A model generated the notes under the pieces. It searched no databases. It was not told the DNA's origin and was given only the letters and a program-made list of their open reading frames with translations. Shown here piece after piece: positions 51,000 through 59,484 of a DNA stretch of 64,000 nucleotides. Where the stretch lies: NCBI RefSeq assembly GCF_009789235.1, contig NZ_WSTB01000009.1:159296-223295 (forward strand). The letters are read 5' to 3'. Source of the DNA: Flavobacterium hydrocarbonoxydans. GTDB lineage: Bacteria; Bacteroidota; Bacteroidia; Flavobacteriales; Flavobacteriaceae. Numbering within the stretch: position 1 is the first letter of the stretch; every line of letters begins with the position of its first letter. The translations under genes were made by a program, and so were the position numbers.

Positions 51000-53639
51000 T
51001 TAAAAATTAACCGCAACAGAAAATCTAAAAGCACGTCCTAAAATGGGTCTGGCCATAAACACATCGCTTGCTGCAGATGTAGTTTGTCTTGGATCCCCTT
51101 CCGTTAAGCCGATCGCATTAAATAAATTCGAAGCATCAACAGCAAAACGAAGATTATTATACTTGTAATTTAAACCTGCTCCCACTTCTTTGTAAGCCGG
51201 CAAAACTTGTTTGTTGTCCTGATTGGTATATTTTTTATCATAATAAGAAAACTGAACATAAGCTGATAAATCTTTTGTAATATCAACTTCCGGTCTTAGG
51301 TTACAGAAAAATTTAGGAATTCTTCGAGCTGTATTTCCATTGAAATCAAAAGTTGAACCATCAGCATTTGAGCCTGTAAAGTTGTCGTATTCTGGTTTTT
51401 GAACCGTAAAAGTAAACCCTAATTTTACCATTTCGTATCTTGCATTTGTTTCCACTTCAAGACCAATATTGTTTACGTCAGCAAATTTATTTTCAGAAGT
51501 TCCATCAGATAAAATATCAGTAAAGGCAACATTTTTTAAGTTCATGTGAAACAGGTTCGCATTTACAGAAAGGAAAGAATTAGAATATTTATAACCCAAT
51601 TCTAATTGATTCACTTTTGTATTTTCTAGTTTGCTTAAATCGGCAGCATTGTCATAAAATGATTCTTCAATAGGTGATCTAAATCCATGACTATAACGAA
51701 TATAGGAAGCCATATTATCATTGAATTTATAATTTCCTGCAGCTGTATAAGACCATTCACTCACATCATATCTCCAATACGTATAAGGATTTCCTTTTAC
51801 CGTAGTTACAGCATCATCAGCAGTATTATTATCTAAAATTCCTAAATCTTCAGCAAAAAATCTTGCATTGTCTCTATAACCTGAATATTTGTCTTTATTA
51901 TATCTTAAGCCTGCATTGAATGTTAAATTATCTGTAGCTTTTATTTCGGCATCTGCATAAACATCATTCAAAACTCCTTTTGTCTGAGCATCTCTTTCTA
52001 ACCATGTAATTCTTTCGACACCGTTCCATGTATGATTAACTCCAGATGTATTGTCCTGAACATTTAATAATCTTGGATTGTCTGAAACACCTACTAAATA
52101 CGAATTCCAGTTCCAGTATTGATTCGATTTCCAGTTAGAATAATAATACCCTGCCGTTAATTTTACAGGATCCAAATCAAAACTAAAAGAGAAATTATTA
52201 GCAAAATTGTCCATTTTTTTATGAATGTACCAGTGATCTGCTCTCATAATTAGTGCATTTGGATTTACAGTTTCTCCATTGTCAACATAGGTAAAACTTA
52301 AATTATCTGCTGTAGTATTTTGCACACCGGTTGCATAAGCATCTTGTGTCCAAGGACCTCCATTAGGGAAGATGGCATTATAATTCAAATCAATTGTAGT
52401 CTTTTTGAATGCGTTTTTGAAAGTTACTTTCTCAGAAATTTTCTTTTTGAATTCCGCTCCAATAGAATTAATTACAGGATGTGAACCATCTTCTAAATCA
52501 GCACTAAAAGTTCCTCCACCATATTGAGGCACATTCAAATGACTGAAATTTACTGATGTCAATGTACCGTAATTAGGATTGAAACCGTCTATTCCTTCAA
52601 TTTTTCCGTTATTACTTTTTAAAGGAATTGGTAAATAGAACGTATTTCTGTCGTCAAGATGTTTAAAATTGATTCGCAAATAATTATTGTCGTCAAACTT
52701 GTAGGTTAAGTTTCCTTTCACCTGACCGCCTTTATTTGCTGTGAAACCAGTATCTCTTACTCCATTATCGGCTCTGTAAAAACCTCCAATGTTAAAAAAC
52801 AATTTATCCTGAATCAAGGCACCTGATAAATTCAAATCGGTTCTGAACATACCGTAATCAGAAGTTGTAAATTTCGCTCTTCCCTGAAAATCATTCTGAC
52901 CTGTTTTAGAAATAAAATTGATAATTCCTCCAGGAGCATTGTTGGCGAAAATTGAAGCCGAACCTCCTCGTACCGCTTCCATCTTACTTACCGTTTCATC
53001 TAATCTGTAAAAAGTATCCGCATTGGCAAATTGTAAAGCGCCATCTTCAAAAAAAGGTAATCCATCTTCCTGAATCTGAACATATTCGTAAGCTCCTGCT
53101 GACGGAATTCCTCTTGCAAAAAGGTTATTTCCAATTTCTCCTCCTGAAGCTTCTACCACAAACCCAGGAATGGTCTGAAGTAACGCTGCTGTACTTGAAG
53201 GCGCTCTGTCTTCGATTGCTTTTGCGCCTAAAGTTGTTATAGCTACACTAGATTCTAGTTTGGATCTGGGAGTTGATGATCCTGTAACGACTACTTCTTG
53301 TAAACTTTGCGATTCTGATTCTAATAATAGATTTTCTTCTAATGACTCTCCTTCATTAACCGTAATCGCTTTTTCGAAAGTTTTATAACCTACATTGCTT
53401 GCAACAATGGTGTAGGCTCCCGCAGTAATATTAGAGAATTTGTAGCCTCCGTTTTCGTCTGAAATGACGTTTTTGTTCGTTCCTTTTAAGGATACATTAG
53501 CACCCGGAATCGTTTGTCCGCTTTCGTCGAATACTTTTCCGGAAACTGTATTTTTTTCCTGAGCCCAACCACTTACAGGTAAAGAAATAAGGCAAAACAT
53601 TAAAAAGAATAAGCCTCGATAGCAATTAATCTGTTTCAT
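51000..53639 (-). CDS. TonB-dependent receptor of the trehalose locus
   Basis: An outer membrane receptor of 879 residues: signal peptide (about 1-26), carboxypeptidase-regulatory-like domain (about 30-115), plug (LQEVVVTGSSTPRSKLESSV; VRGGSASIFANNAPGGIINF) and barrel with a terminal phenylalanine (FRFSVAVNF). No SusD-like partner gene is present, so it is not a canonical SusCD pair. Its neighbours suggest uptake of trehalose or a related glucoside. It is divergent from the LacI gene, with two LacI-type operators between them. Confidence 0.9.
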   Translation of the reverse strand: MKQINCYRGLFFLMFCLISLPVSGWAQEKNTVSGKVFDESGQTIPGANVSLKGTNKNVISDENGGYKFSNITAGAYTIVASNVGYKTFEKAITVNEGESLEENLLLESESQSLQEVVVTGSSTPRSKLESSVAITTLGAKAIEDRAPSSTAALLQTIPGFVVEASGGEIGNNLFARGIPSAGAYEYVQIQEDGLPFFEDGALQFANADTFYRLDETVSKMEAVRGGSASIFANNAPGGIINFISKTGQNDFQGRAKFTTSDYGMFRTDLNLSGALIQDKLFFNIGGFYRADNGVRDTGFTANKGGQVKGNLTYKFDDNNYLRINFKHLDDRNTFYLPIPLKSNNGKIEGIDGFNPNYGTLTSVNFSHLNVPQYGGGTFSADLEDGSHPVINSIGAEFKKKISEKVTFKNAFKKTTIDLNYNAIFPNGGPWTQDAYATGVQNTTADNLSFTYVDNGETVNPNALIMRADHWYIHKKMDNFANNFSFSFDLDPVKLTAGYYYSNWKSNQYWNWNSYLVGVSDNPRLLNVQDNTSGVNHTWNGVERITWLERDAQTKGVLNDVYADAEIKATDNLTFNAGLRYNKDKYSGYRDNARFFAEDLGILDNNTADDAVTTVKGNPYTYWRYDVSEWSYTAAGNYKFNDNMASYIRYSHGFRSPIEESFYDNAADLSKLENTKVNQLELGYKYSNSFLSVNANLFHMNLKNVAFTDILSDGTSENKFADVNNIGLEVETNARYEMVKLGFTFTVQKPEYDNFTGSNADGSTFDFNGNTARRIPKFFCNLRPEVDITKDLSAYVQFSYYDKKYTNQDNKQVLPAYKEVGAGLNYKYNNLRFAVDASNLFNAIGLTEGDPRQTTSAASDVFMARPILGRAFRFSVAVNF

Positions 53640-53720
53640 AATTTTTCTTTTTTTGATATTAGTTTTTTTTTAGAGAGGTAAACTTAACAACAAATTAACA
53701 GGAAAGTAAGAATTTTGAAC

Positions 53721-53734
53721 CGAAAACGTTTTCG
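53721..53734. promoter_or_regulatory. LacI-type operator 1
   Basis: CGAAAACGTTTTCG is a perfect 14-bp palindrome with the central CG typical of LacI/GalR operators. It is in the gap between the divergent TonB receptor and lacI-family genes. Confidence 0.75.
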
Positions 53735-53742
53735 AAAACACC

Positions 53743-53756
53743 TAAAACGTTTTCGA
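53743..53756. promoter_or_regulatory. LacI-type operator 2
   Basis: TAAAACGTTTTCGA has the same AAAACGTTTT core as operator 1. The two centres are 21 bp apart, two helical turns, so two dimers could bind the same DNA face. Confidence 0.7.
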
Positions 53757-53802
53757 AAATTATTTTTTTAGGGATACTATTTATTTTTAGTACATTTATT
53801 TT

Positions 53803-54828
53803 ATGAATGATACAAAATTAATAGATATTGCATCGGCGTTAGGTATTTCTGTTACAACCGTTTCAAAAGCTTTAAAAGGTTATACAGATATTAGCAAAGC
53901 AACGCGTGCACGAGTGATTGAAATGGCAGATAAAATGAATTATATGCCCAATTCTGTTGCCGTAAATCTTCGTACTAATGAAACCAAAACAATAGGCGTT
54001 ATCATTCCAACGACTGTTCATCATTTTTTTTCGATTGTTTTAAATGGTATTTTAGAAGAAGCCGAAAAAAGAGGGTATCTGGTTATCATACTACAATCAA
54101 ATGAAAAGTACGAACTCGAAAAAAAACAGCTCGCTTTACTTTTGCAAAAAAGAGTCGATGGAATCCTGATCTCGCTCTCGAACGAAACAGATGATTTCTC
54201 GCATATCAACGAGGCGATTCGAAAAAAAACACCTGTCGTTTTATTTGATAAAATTGCCAAAAGAGTCGATTGCTCGAAAGTTATTATTAATGATGCCAAA
54301 GCTGCTTTTGATGCGGTTTCTTATCTTATTAATAAAGGATTTAAAAAAATAGCCCATTTTAGAGGGTCTTATATTCCGCAAAATTCAATTGATCGTTTTT
54401 TAGGATACAAAAGAGCTCTTGAAGCACACGGTATTGAATACGATTCAAAATTGGTATATGTCTGTGACAACAATACTGATTTTGAAGACGGGTACGAAAA
54501 TGCTCAAAAACTCATGACAGAGCATCCTGATGTAGATGCTATTTTTGCTATTACTGATTTAGTGGCCATAGGCGCTATTAAATATTTTAATGAAGCAGGT
54601 ATAAGAACTCCAGAACAAGTGGCAGTTTTTGGCTTTAGTAATTGGTTTATGAGTACCGTAATTTCGCCTAAATTAACCACCATAGACCAGCCTGGATATG
54701 AAATGGGACACAAAGCCGTTTCGATTTTAATCGACGAAATTGTGGATACTAAAGAACTCCGACCTGTAAAACATCAAATTATTGAACTGCCTACACGAAT
54801 CATTGAGCGAGAATCTACGGTTAGATAG
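53803..54828 (+). CDS. LacI-family regulator of the trehalose locus
   Basis: The protein of 341 residues has an N-terminal LacI helix-turn-helix (about 5-25, IDIASALGISVTTVSKALKG), a hinge helix with NSVAVNLRTNET, and a periplasmic-binding-protein-like sugar-sensing domain. It is transcribed divergently from the TonB receptor. Two palindromes with the core AAAACGTTTT lie between the genes, 21 bp apart. It probably controls the receptor, MFS and trehalase genes and itself in response to a sugar or its derivative. Confidence 0.94.
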   Translation: MNDTKLIDIASALGISVTTVSKALKGYTDISKATRARVIEMADKMNYMPNSVAVNLRTNETKTIGVIIPTTVHHFFSIVLNGILEEAEKRGYLVIILQSNEKYELEKKQLALLLQKRVDGILISLSNETDDFSHINEAIRKKTPVVLFDKIAKRVDCSKVIINDAKAAFDAVSYLINKGFKKIAHFRGSYIPQNSIDRFLGYKRALEAHGIEYDSKLVYVCDNNTDFEDGYENAQKLMTEHPDVDAIFAITDLVAIGAIKYFNEAGIRTPEQVAVFGFSNWFMSTVISPKLTTIDQPGYEMGHKAVSILIDEIVDTKELRPVKHQIIELPTRIIERESTVR

Positions 54829-54871
54829 ATTTTTAATTCTAACTTTACGCCATCATTCTTAAAAAGCATTC

Positions 54872-55225
54872 ATGTTTCCGATTCCTGAAAATACTGATTT
54901 TTTATTGGCTAATGCCGAAAGTGAAAACTTATATCTGAAACTGGTTGAGCAAATCAATAAAGATTTTAATCTGGCCAATGAAGGAATTGATTTTCCGATG
55001 AGTATTTCTCCTGATGAATTGAAAATTCAGCTTCATGAAAAAATCTACCGAATGATTCAGTACAAATTTGCTGAATACCTCAACTTACTTTATATCATTG
55101 ATGTCTCTGAAAGTGAAATAAAAAAACTTGACGGCTCAGATTTAGTAATCCTGGCCGAACAAGTTTCATTTTTGATTTTAAAGAGAGAATGGCAAAAAGT
55201 CTGGTATAGAAATCACTATAAATAA
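54872..55225 (+). CDS. small conserved-looking protein of unknown function
   Basis: A soluble, acidic, helix-rich protein of 117 residues, with no signal peptide or membrane segment. I do not recognise a family. It follows the LacI gene by 43 nt on the same strand and is convergent with the RiPP reductase gene. It marks the border between the trehalose locus and the RiPP cluster; membership of either is uncertain. Confidence 0.6.
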   Translation: MFPIPENTDFLLANAESENLYLKLVEQINKDFNLANEGIDFPMSISPDELKIQLHEKIYRMIQYKFAEYLNLLYIIDVSESEIKKLDGSDLVILAEQVSFLILKREWQKVWYRNHYK

Positions 55226-55242
55226 GACACTTCCCCGCTTAT

Positions 55243-56331
55243 CTAACTGTACTGGTAAACCACTTTTCCAAATTTATCCGCTTCCAGATTATAGGTCTTT
55301 GTAATAAAATCAGATAGAGAGTCGCTAGCCGTAAAAACAGAATCGATCTTCAGCTTATTTGTTTTATAGGTTTCCATTCCTGTTACCAAATCCTGAGTTG
55401 TTCCTAAGCAGTTCCCTATAAAACTTACATTTCGCATCATTAAATTAGCGATTAACAAAGGTAGATTTACTGGTTTTATATTCTTTATTTTATCCGATGA
55501 CTGATTAAAAATACCACAGGTCAGATAACGTGCATTCAAATTTAATTTGGTTGATAAAATATTCAGATACGTGTCTGAAAAGGCATCAAAAACGACATCG
55601 AAAAGTAATTTTTCCGGAATATTTTTTTCTTTAACTGAGAAAACATTTTTAATAAAAGGAAAATGAGTACGTACTATTTGAGTGTTTTTTCCTGAATAAG
55701 ATAAACCATAAACATTGCAATCCAGGTTCCAAAGCGCATTTAATAAAAAGAAAGACGTATTGGATGTAATGGATGTTACCAGTACATTATCTCCTTTTTT
55801 TATATTGGCTTTTCTGATCATTGCATTGGCGGTTTGTGTTCCTATACTAACTGCTCCGGCTTCGACACTGGAAATATAAGACGGAACTTTTATTAATTTG
55901 CCCCAATGATAAATTTCGTATTCTTTGCTGGAATGATTAGACGGAATTCCTGGTATGGCTCCGTTTTCTGCTTCAGGATAAAAGCAATTTCCTATTACTA
56001 AATCGCCCACTGCCAAAGTGGTAACATTTTTGCCAATAGCCGCTACGTGCCCTGCAAAATCAGATCCGATAGGGTAAAAAGTATCGTTTTTTTCAGCATT
56101 TAATTTTTGCCACGCACCTTCAATAACACCTAAATCCCTGTAATTTAAAGAGAAACTTGTCTTTTTTACTAAAACAAGATTAGCATACAAATCCGAATCA
56201 GCTTCAAAATCAGGAGCGTTTCCTTCGATGAAAGCAATAGGAATTTTTAGATTATCAATTTCGATTAAGTGTTTTTGGTTGTCTTCGATTTTATCAAATA
56301 AAGAAGAAGTTACTACTGCTAATGCTCTCAT
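55243..56331 (-). CDS. MDR-family oxidoreductase of the RiPP cluster
   Basis: A medium-chain dehydrogenase/reductase of 362 residues. The N-terminal catalytic domain has the quinone-reductase-like FSLNYRDLGVIEG segment and GSDFAGHVAAIGKNV, with no zinc-ligand Cys/Glu pattern. The Rossmann segment VLVTSITSNTSFFLL replaces the usual glycine-rich loop with Ser/Thr/Asn, which is unusual. It starts 4 nt after the LanB gene ends, so it is in the RiPP operon. By analogy with LtnJ, an MDR enzyme that hydrogenates dehydroamino acids to D-residues, it may reduce LanB products. The degenerate nucleotide loop makes that uncertain. Confidence 0.78.
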   Translation of the reverse strand: MRALAVVTSSLFDKIEDNQKHLIEIDNLKIPIAFIEGNAPDFEADSDLYANLVLVKKTSFSLNYRDLGVIEGAWQKLNAEKNDTFYPIGSDFAGHVAAIGKNVTTLAVGDLVIGNCFYPEAENGAIPGIPSNHSSKEYEIYHWGKLIKVPSYISSVEAGAVSIGTQTANAMIRKANIKKGDNVLVTSITSNTSFFLLNALWNLDCNVYGLSYSGKNTQIVRTHFPFIKNVFSVKEKNIPEKLLFDVVFDAFSDTYLNILSTKLNLNARYLTCGIFNQSSDKIKNIKPVNLPLLIANLMMRNVSFIGNCLGTTQDLVTGMETYKTNKLKIDSVFTASDSLSDFITKTYNLEADKFGKVVYQYS

Positions 56332-56335
56332 AATG

Positions 56336-59300
56336 TTAGTTTGTTAGTGCTGCTTTTTCTTTAAGCGGTTTGTTTGTATGCAGTTGTTTGCTGTAATATT
56401 TATACAAATAATCATAAACAACCATTTCGTGTGCTCTTTGTTTGGTAATAAAAATTCGGTTACAAATCATGTGTACATAACTTATCATGATATTGTAAAG
56501 CGGTGTCGGAAGGCGGTCTTCACTACTAATTCTTTTTATTTCGGCAACAGCACCAGCATTCTTTACTGAACGTTGATTAAGAATATCGGTTAAAGGCTCA
56601 TACATTTCCTCAATATTGTTTCTGTCCAGGAAAGCTTCAATTTCGGCTTCATGACTAACAAACATCTCATTGATTTGTTTGTTCAGTTTTCCAGAACGAT
56701 TAAATTCTTTTCCAAAACTGGTTTTTGCCACATTAAACAATTTGATTCTTCCTTCAAGACTGATATTGAAATCGTCTAAAAAGTGATCCATAGACAATAA
56801 AGCAAACAGCCATCTGATTTTTTCTCCGGAATCTCCCTCGATCATATCAATAAACTGCAACGTACATTCGCTGTCATTATGAAACAATGTTTCGGTTTCT
56901 TCGATAGCTTCGTAACCATATCTTTGCAATTCTCTTAGATAATTATCTGTTTGTGTTTTCCAGATGATTTTCATTTTTTCAAGAGGCTCAATATGTGTTT
57001 TCACGATTTGGATACACTCTGTAAAAGAGTCGCTGTTTTTTAACAAAACACGGAATCTGATATGGTGTCCCTGAGCATCATGATAGCGGATAAAAAACCA
57101 TTTATCGATTAAATCATTAGACTCTAATTCCTGAACAATTGGGTTTATGGCTCTGTTCAGCACCTCTTCGCCTGCTCTTTCTCCGCAATAAAATTTATAA
57201 TAAAGCCATTTTTCACCTATTGAGAAAGAAGGAACAACATTCGCTTTAGACTCTTTTGATACAAACTGAATGGCATCTGCAACGGCAGGTTTCTGATCGA
57301 CATTTCGATGTGCGGTAAAGATCATTTCGTTGCAATACGTTCCTGTTATAGTATCTTCAGCAAATAAAAATTCTTTTAACTGGATAAATCTTTCTCCTTT
57401 AAGCATATAATAAAAAACATTACAGCTTAAATCATTATTGAAGTTAATCAGGACTTCATTATCGCCCTGAGTGAAATATACCAGATCAGGTATGTTTCTT
57501 TGCTCACGGAAATTTCGGATAAATTCGATGTTTTTTGATTCGCCAACAGCCAAAATACTTTCAATTTCAGTTTTATTGATATTCCAGGTAGCTCTGCTTA
57601 AAACGGTATCTTTATAGGTTACTCTGGGTAAAAAGTCAAACTGATTTTGAAGCACACCCCAATTAAAGGCAAAGCCAAAAGTATCTTGGTTTTGCAGATC
57701 ACATAGAAAATGGTAGATAGGCAAAGCATTCGAACCAAAATTATGAGCGTTACTTAGTCTTGGAATAATTTCTTTATTGAGTCTTTTAGAACGCAAAACG
57801 ATTTTTCCAGCTTTTACAGAAACATAAAGGTCATCAATCATAATCTGATTCTCTTTGGCTACAGAGGCATTCCCTAAATACGGAATTTCATACGCTCTCT
57901 GGAAGTTTCGGTATAAAATATTTCCGGTTCTCGCCTGAGGTAAATGCACGATTTCAGCAACAATTTTATCCGGATGTAATTGACTTTCGACAGCAGCAAC
58001 TTCATTACACAAATCAAAAATTCTGGTATCTAAATGGCTGAATCGTCCAATTAATCCGTTAGCTGATGGCCCGTAAATTGTTTTCAGATTGATTTTTTCA
58101 ACTCCATTTTCATGAAAAACATTTACAAAAGCTGAGAAAGTGTCTGGATATATCGCCTCGTTTTCTTCAAATTTATTTACTTCTTCATCTGTAATTTCGA
58201 TAGACTGAAGGTTATTTTTTGTAGCCTGAATCAGTTTTTTGAAAATAAATGTTTTTTTGGCATCCATCGAAATCTGATTCACATCAGACTGTCCGGCATT
58301 GATTTGCAGATCATCAACCAAAGGGGCTTTTGCTCCGGATTGTCTTCCGTAGCCAATCCCGATATCCGGATCCAGCACACTTACTAATGGCTGCTCATAC
58401 TCTTCGAAACGCTCCTGGAATTTTTTCTTAAATTCATTTAAATTAGCATTGTCAAACTTTGATTGTAGTCTGTTTAAAACACTTAAAGCAGGACGTAGAT
58501 TTTTTAGTGTTTTAAAGCTAACCGAACCATTTTCTAATTTTCTGAAACTATCAACCTGAAATAATTTTGAAACATCAACATGGCTAAGTTCCTCGTTTAC
58601 TAATTCATGAATTTCAGTATATAGAGCAGGATCGTTACTATTATTTGTATCAAGGTAATTGATTTTAGATTTTAGATTTGTAATAAGTTCTTTGATGACT
58701 TGTGCTTCGTAAAAGTCAAATCGTTTTTCTGAAAACACTTTTAATAATTTATCCAGATAATCTTCGCCAGTTATCGTAAACTCCAGTTCGCTAACGATAA
58801 ATTGACTTTGAATAAGTGTATTGATAAACTCTTTGGCATCTTTTTCTGTAATTTCATCCGAAACCAGGTGATTAACCAATTCGCTTAATAAAATTCCGTT
58901 TTTAGCTTTCTCGAAAATTTGCTCCAGGTAGTCACTGATTTCTACCTCAGAAATTTTGTGAAAACGAACATTATCCTTAAAATAATATTCTACATAACGG
59001 TATTTATCAAAAACGGTGTAAATGGAGTTGTTGCTATGGTATTTTAAAACACCTTGGATAGCATCATTTTGCAAGATAACAGGCAAAAAACTACCTAAGA
59101 AATACATGTCGAATTTCGTAAACCTGCCAAAAGTGCTTTCGGCAATATTTAAGCTGGTTTCCGGTTTTATATCGACTGCTGAGACTGCTGCAAACATTCC
59201 GAAAGGCGTGCTTCTGTTAGCCAATCGGGAAACATATTTGTATAAAGATCCTTTTAGGTTTTTCAGTTCTTCTTCAACCTGAAAAGCTTCTCCTTTTTCC

Positions 59301-59464
59301 CAGGATAAAAGTGCTTTGTAGATGTTTGGTGAACCAATAAATAATGCTTCTCTGTTTTCTTTTTTAGAAAAGATTTCCAGGATCTTCTCCCACGTAATAT
59401 CCACTTGTTTTTCTTCAATTGGAGTTCTTACGATAGCCGTTTTTGTAAAAGAGTAATTTTTCAT
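56336..59464 (-). CDS. class I lanthipeptide dehydratase LanB (full length)
   Basis: A full-length LanB of 1042 residues. The glutamylation domain spans about residues 1-735, with the N-terminal RSTPFG motif at 84-89. The elimination domain (SpaB_C/thiopeptide-type) spans about 748-1030 and shows WLYYKFYCG, RYHD at 793-796, HIRFR at 801-805, NYLRELQRYG at 841-850 and FHNDS at 861-865. In this family Ser/Thr of a leader-bearing peptide are glutamylated with Glu-tRNA and then eliminated to dehydroalanine or dehydrobutyrine. Both domains are in one protein, unlike split LanBs. No LanC cyclase gene accompanies it. It lies 20 nt after the exporter gene. Confidence 0.93.
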   Translation of the reverse strand: MKNYSFTKTAIVRTPIEEKQVDITWEKILEIFSKKENREALFIGSPNIYKALLSWEKGEAFQVEEELKNLKGSLYKYVSRLANRSTPFGMFAAVSAVDIKPETSLNIAESTFGRFTKFDMYFLGSFLPVILQNDAIQGVLKYHSNNSIYTVFDKYRYVEYYFKDNVRFHKISEVEISDYLEQIFEKAKNGILLSELVNHLVSDEITEKDAKEFINTLIQSQFIVSELEFTITGEDYLDKLLKVFSEKRFDFYEAQVIKELITNLKSKINYLDTNNSNDPALYTEIHELVNEELSHVDVSKLFQVDSFRKLENGSVSFKTLKNLRPALSVLNRLQSKFDNANLNEFKKKFQERFEEYEQPLVSVLDPDIGIGYGRQSGAKAPLVDDLQINAGQSDVNQISMDAKKTFIFKKLIQATKNNLQSIEITDEEVNKFEENEAIYPDTFSAFVNVFHENGVEKINLKTIYGPSANGLIGRFSHLDTRIFDLCNEVAAVESQLHPDKIVAEIVHLPQARTGNILYRNFQRAYEIPYLGNASVAKENQIMIDDLYVSVKAGKIVLRSKRLNKEIIPRLSNAHNFGSNALPIYHFLCDLQNQDTFGFAFNWGVLQNQFDFLPRVTYKDTVLSRATWNINKTEIESILAVGESKNIEFIRNFREQRNIPDLVYFTQGDNEVLINFNNDLSCNVFYYMLKGERFIQLKEFLFAEDTITGTYCNEMIFTAHRNVDQKPAVADAIQFVSKESKANVVPSFSIGEKWLYYKFYCGERAGEEVLNRAINPIVQELESNDLIDKWFFIRYHDAQGHHIRFRVLLKNSDSFTECIQIVKTHIEPLEKMKIIWKTQTDNYLRELQRYGYEAIEETETLFHNDSECTLQFIDMIEGDSGEKIRWLFALLSMDHFLDDFNISLEGRIKLFNVAKTSFGKEFNRSGKLNKQINEMFVSHEAEIEAFLDRNNIEEMYEPLTDILNQRSVKNAGAVAEIKRISSEDRLPTPLYNIMISYVHMICNRIFITKQRAHEMVVYDYLYKYYSKQLHTNKPLKEKAALTN

Positions 59465-59484
59465 TTTTTGTTAAATTTTCCTTA

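Noticed and set aside
54872..55225. RiPP immunity or recognition protein
   Set aside because: It has no membrane segment or leader-binding (RRE/PqqD-like) features and is on the opposite strand, downstream of the LacI gene.
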